Origin: Syntrophaceae bacterium
Lineage (GTDB): Bacteria > Desulfobacterota > SM23-61
DNA length: 5,545 nucleotides
Assembly: GCA_003154025.1 (NCBI GenBank)
Contig: PMCE01000112.1
Location: 2,221 to 7,765 of the forward strand
Direction: 5' to 3'
In this document: positions 4,392 to 5,545 of the stretch, piece after piece
Layout: every line of letters starts with the position of its first letter
How positions within the stretch are numbered: the first letter of the stretch is position 1
Translations under genes and position numbers: made by a program
The notes under the pieces: model-generated
The model's database searches: none
Told to the model about the DNA's origin: nothing
What the model saw: the letters and a program-made list of their open reading frames with translations, nothing else

Positions 4392-5317
4392 CCTCAAGCG
4401 AATTTCTCACCACAGGAGAAGCGGCCCAGCTGGTCACTATCTCTCGGTCAACCATTTCTCGCAATTTCGACAAGGGCATATTCCAGGGCAAGAAAAATCC
4501 CATCACCGGAGAACGCATGATCAGCCGGGAGAGCCTGATCAACTTCATGAAGCAATACAACCTTCCCGTCGATGCCCTGGCTGTCGAAAAGAAAAGGATC
4601 CTGGTGGGAACTTCCGATGACCATCTCTACTCCCAGCTCCAGCGAATTCTCTCCGAGGATGGGCGGGTGCAACTGGAAAGAGTGGTCTTCGGGGGCGACG
4701 TTCTGGTTGGGTGCTCCAAGATGCGCCCGGACCTTCTCATCCTGGATGAGGAACTCTCCGATATACCCACCAGTGAGGTCATCCGGTCCTTGCGGAGGAT
4801 AAGCGATCAACAGGACCTAAAAATCCTCTGCTCGGCCAAATCCCGCAATTCTCGACGGTGCTTGGACTGGGGGGCGGACGAAGTCCTGGTCACGGAGAGC
4901 TTGGGCGAGGAAGAATTTCCCAAGATGCTCTACAGTTATCTGAACCTCCCCCGGGAACTACCGGAAGAGGATCTGAACTTTAAGCACCAGAGGCGTTGGG
5001 CGCGGCTGGCCCTCCACCTCCCCCTGAAGATTGGCGTCTACTCGGTCAGAACCCCCTACCGTCGGGACAGCGGCTTGGCCATGATGGAAAATATCAGCGT
5101 GGGGGGCGCTTTTCTCTCCGATATGAAATTGGAGGGCGGCATGATCCCCTGTGAGCCCTTCCGGATTCTCCTGGAGTCCGATCAGGAGCCCCTGAAGGAT
5201 TGGAAGGCTCATGGCAAGATCGTTCGTCTTCAATCCAACGGAAGCCTCACCGCCGGGGTCCAATTCACCCGAGTGCCCAAAGCCAGCCTCAAGTTGATCG
5301 AAACCCTATCCCGGTGA
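4388..5317 (+). CDS. HTH - degenerate receiver - PilZ domain regulator
   Basis: A 309-residue, probably cytoplasmic protein with three modules. Residues 6-54 resemble an excisionase/MerR-type helix-turn-helix (FLTTGEAAQLVTISRSTIS, then a wing-like NPITGERMISRESL). Residues 69-188 have the strand pattern of a receiver domain: acidic Asp77/Asp78, a possible phospho-acceptor Asp120 in PDLLILDEEL, and Ser149 at the switch position. The conserved Lys near 169 is missing (VTES), so phosphorylation may be lost. Residues 201-307 look like PilZ, with RxxxR (Arg202-Arg206) and NxSxxG (Asn235, Ser237, Gly240), the known cyclic-di-GMP contacts. It is probably a DNA-binding regulator sensing cyclic-di-GMP; the target is unknown. 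ATG 4388 is chosen because AAGGA (4376-4380) sits seven bases upstream. The frame stays open to TTG 4229, but that part overlaps the promoter and is not protein-like. It has its own promoter, separate from the SDR cluster. Confidence 0.8.
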   Translation: MTSSEFLTTGEAAQLVTISRSTISRNFDKGIFQGKKNPITGERMISRESLINFMKQYNLPVDALAVEKKRILVGTSDDHLYSQLQRILSEDGRVQLERVVFGGDVLVGCSKMRPDLLILDEELSDIPTSEVIRSLRRISDQQDLKILCSAKSRNSRRCLDWGADEVLVTESLGEEEFPKMLYSYLNLPRELPEEDLNFKHQRRWARLALHLPLKIGVYSVRTPYRRDSGLAMMENISVGGAFLSDMKLEGGMIPCEPFRILLESDQEPLKDWKAHGKIVRLQSNGSLTAGVQFTRVPKASLKLIETLSR

Positions 5318-5338
5318 TCCCGATTTTCTGAATCTTCT

Positions 5339-5361
5339 ACCCCCCCCGGGAGGGGGTCCTT
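5339..5361 (+). terminator. Possible terminator after the regulator
   Basis: A short stem ACCCCC (5339-5344) with GGGGGT (5352-5357) and a 7-nt loop lies about 20 bases after the stop codon. The following sequence (CCTTAATTT) is only weakly T-rich, so termination efficiency is doubtful. Confidence 0.4.
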
Positions 5362-5531
5362 AATTTCCCCCTTCCAATCCCAATCGCCCCTTACATTTTT
5401 CCTGGCACAATCCTGGAGCGGAAAGGCACCCCCTGATTTATTGGCCGCAGATAAACATCACTCAAAAAAATCCGGAAACAAGCATCTAAATTTTTCCTCA
5501 GCCTCCCACTGGCACCTATTGCTTAGCTTAT

Positions 5532-5545
5532 GGAGGAATGAATGG
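5532..5545 (+). promoter_or_regulatory. Ribosome binding site and start of a gene cut by the window end
   Basis: GGAGG (5532-5536) is followed by ATG at 5538 and again at 5542. The 5-nt spacing favours 5542. Only the start codon is visible, so nothing can be said about the product. No clear promoter is seen in 5362-5531. Confidence 0.35.

Noticed and set aside
5510..5524. Sigma-54-like TGGCAC...TTGCTT before the last start codon
   Set aside because: The GG-to-GC spacing is 8 bases instead of the required 10, so it should not function as a -24/-12 promoter.

Overview
The window is GC-rich bacterial DNA. The gene content (CoA-type carboxylase, epoxide hydrolase, paralogous SDRs, PilZ regulator) and the heptamer-filled intergenic gaps suggest a Desulfobacterota/deltaproteobacterial-type chromosome. 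That placement is an inference from style, because no phylogenetic marker gene is present. All recognisable genes lie on the + strand.

Positions 1-3380 hold a co-directional catabolic-looking cluster. It contains the C-terminal 161 residues of a biotin-dependent acyl-CoA carboxylase carboxyltransferase subunit (2-487), a complete soluble-type epoxide hydrolase of the alpha/beta-hydrolase fold (568-1569), and two paralogous classical short-chain dehydrogenases/reductases (1706-2458 and 2571-3380). A plausible joint role is oxidation, hydration and carboxylation of an unknown acyl or alicyclic compound: the hydrolase makes a diol or alcohol, the SDRs oxidise or reduce hydroxyl/keto groups, and the carboxylase acts on the CoA thioester. 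The substrate cannot be read from the sequence. The gaps between these genes are 80-136 bp. Every gap, and the one after the last SDR, carries a degenerate tandem array of 7-nt units. The first array is arranged head-to-head and forms a perfect 20-bp hairpin arm pair.

Positions 3381-4211 contain no gene I can support. The stretch opens with a heptamer array and a strong Shine-Dalgarno sequence that has no start codon after it. A possible terminator follows near 3467-3517. Later there is a block (3873-4013) with a CGGGA/TCCCG inverted repeat, three close palindromes, a small hairpin and a perfect 13-bp inverted repeat.

Positions 4212-5317 form a separate regulatory unit: a promoter with a perfect TTGACA box, a leader of about 140 nt with several potential hairpins, a possible 20-codon leader peptide whose stop overlaps the next start as ATGA, and a 309-residue protein. 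That protein combines an excisionase/MerR-like helix-turn-helix, a degenerate receiver-like domain and a C-terminal PilZ domain. It is a candidate cyclic-di-GMP-responsive DNA-binding regulator and is the most unusual gene here. A C-run/G-run hairpin follows it, and the window ends at what looks like the ribosome binding site and start codon of another gene.
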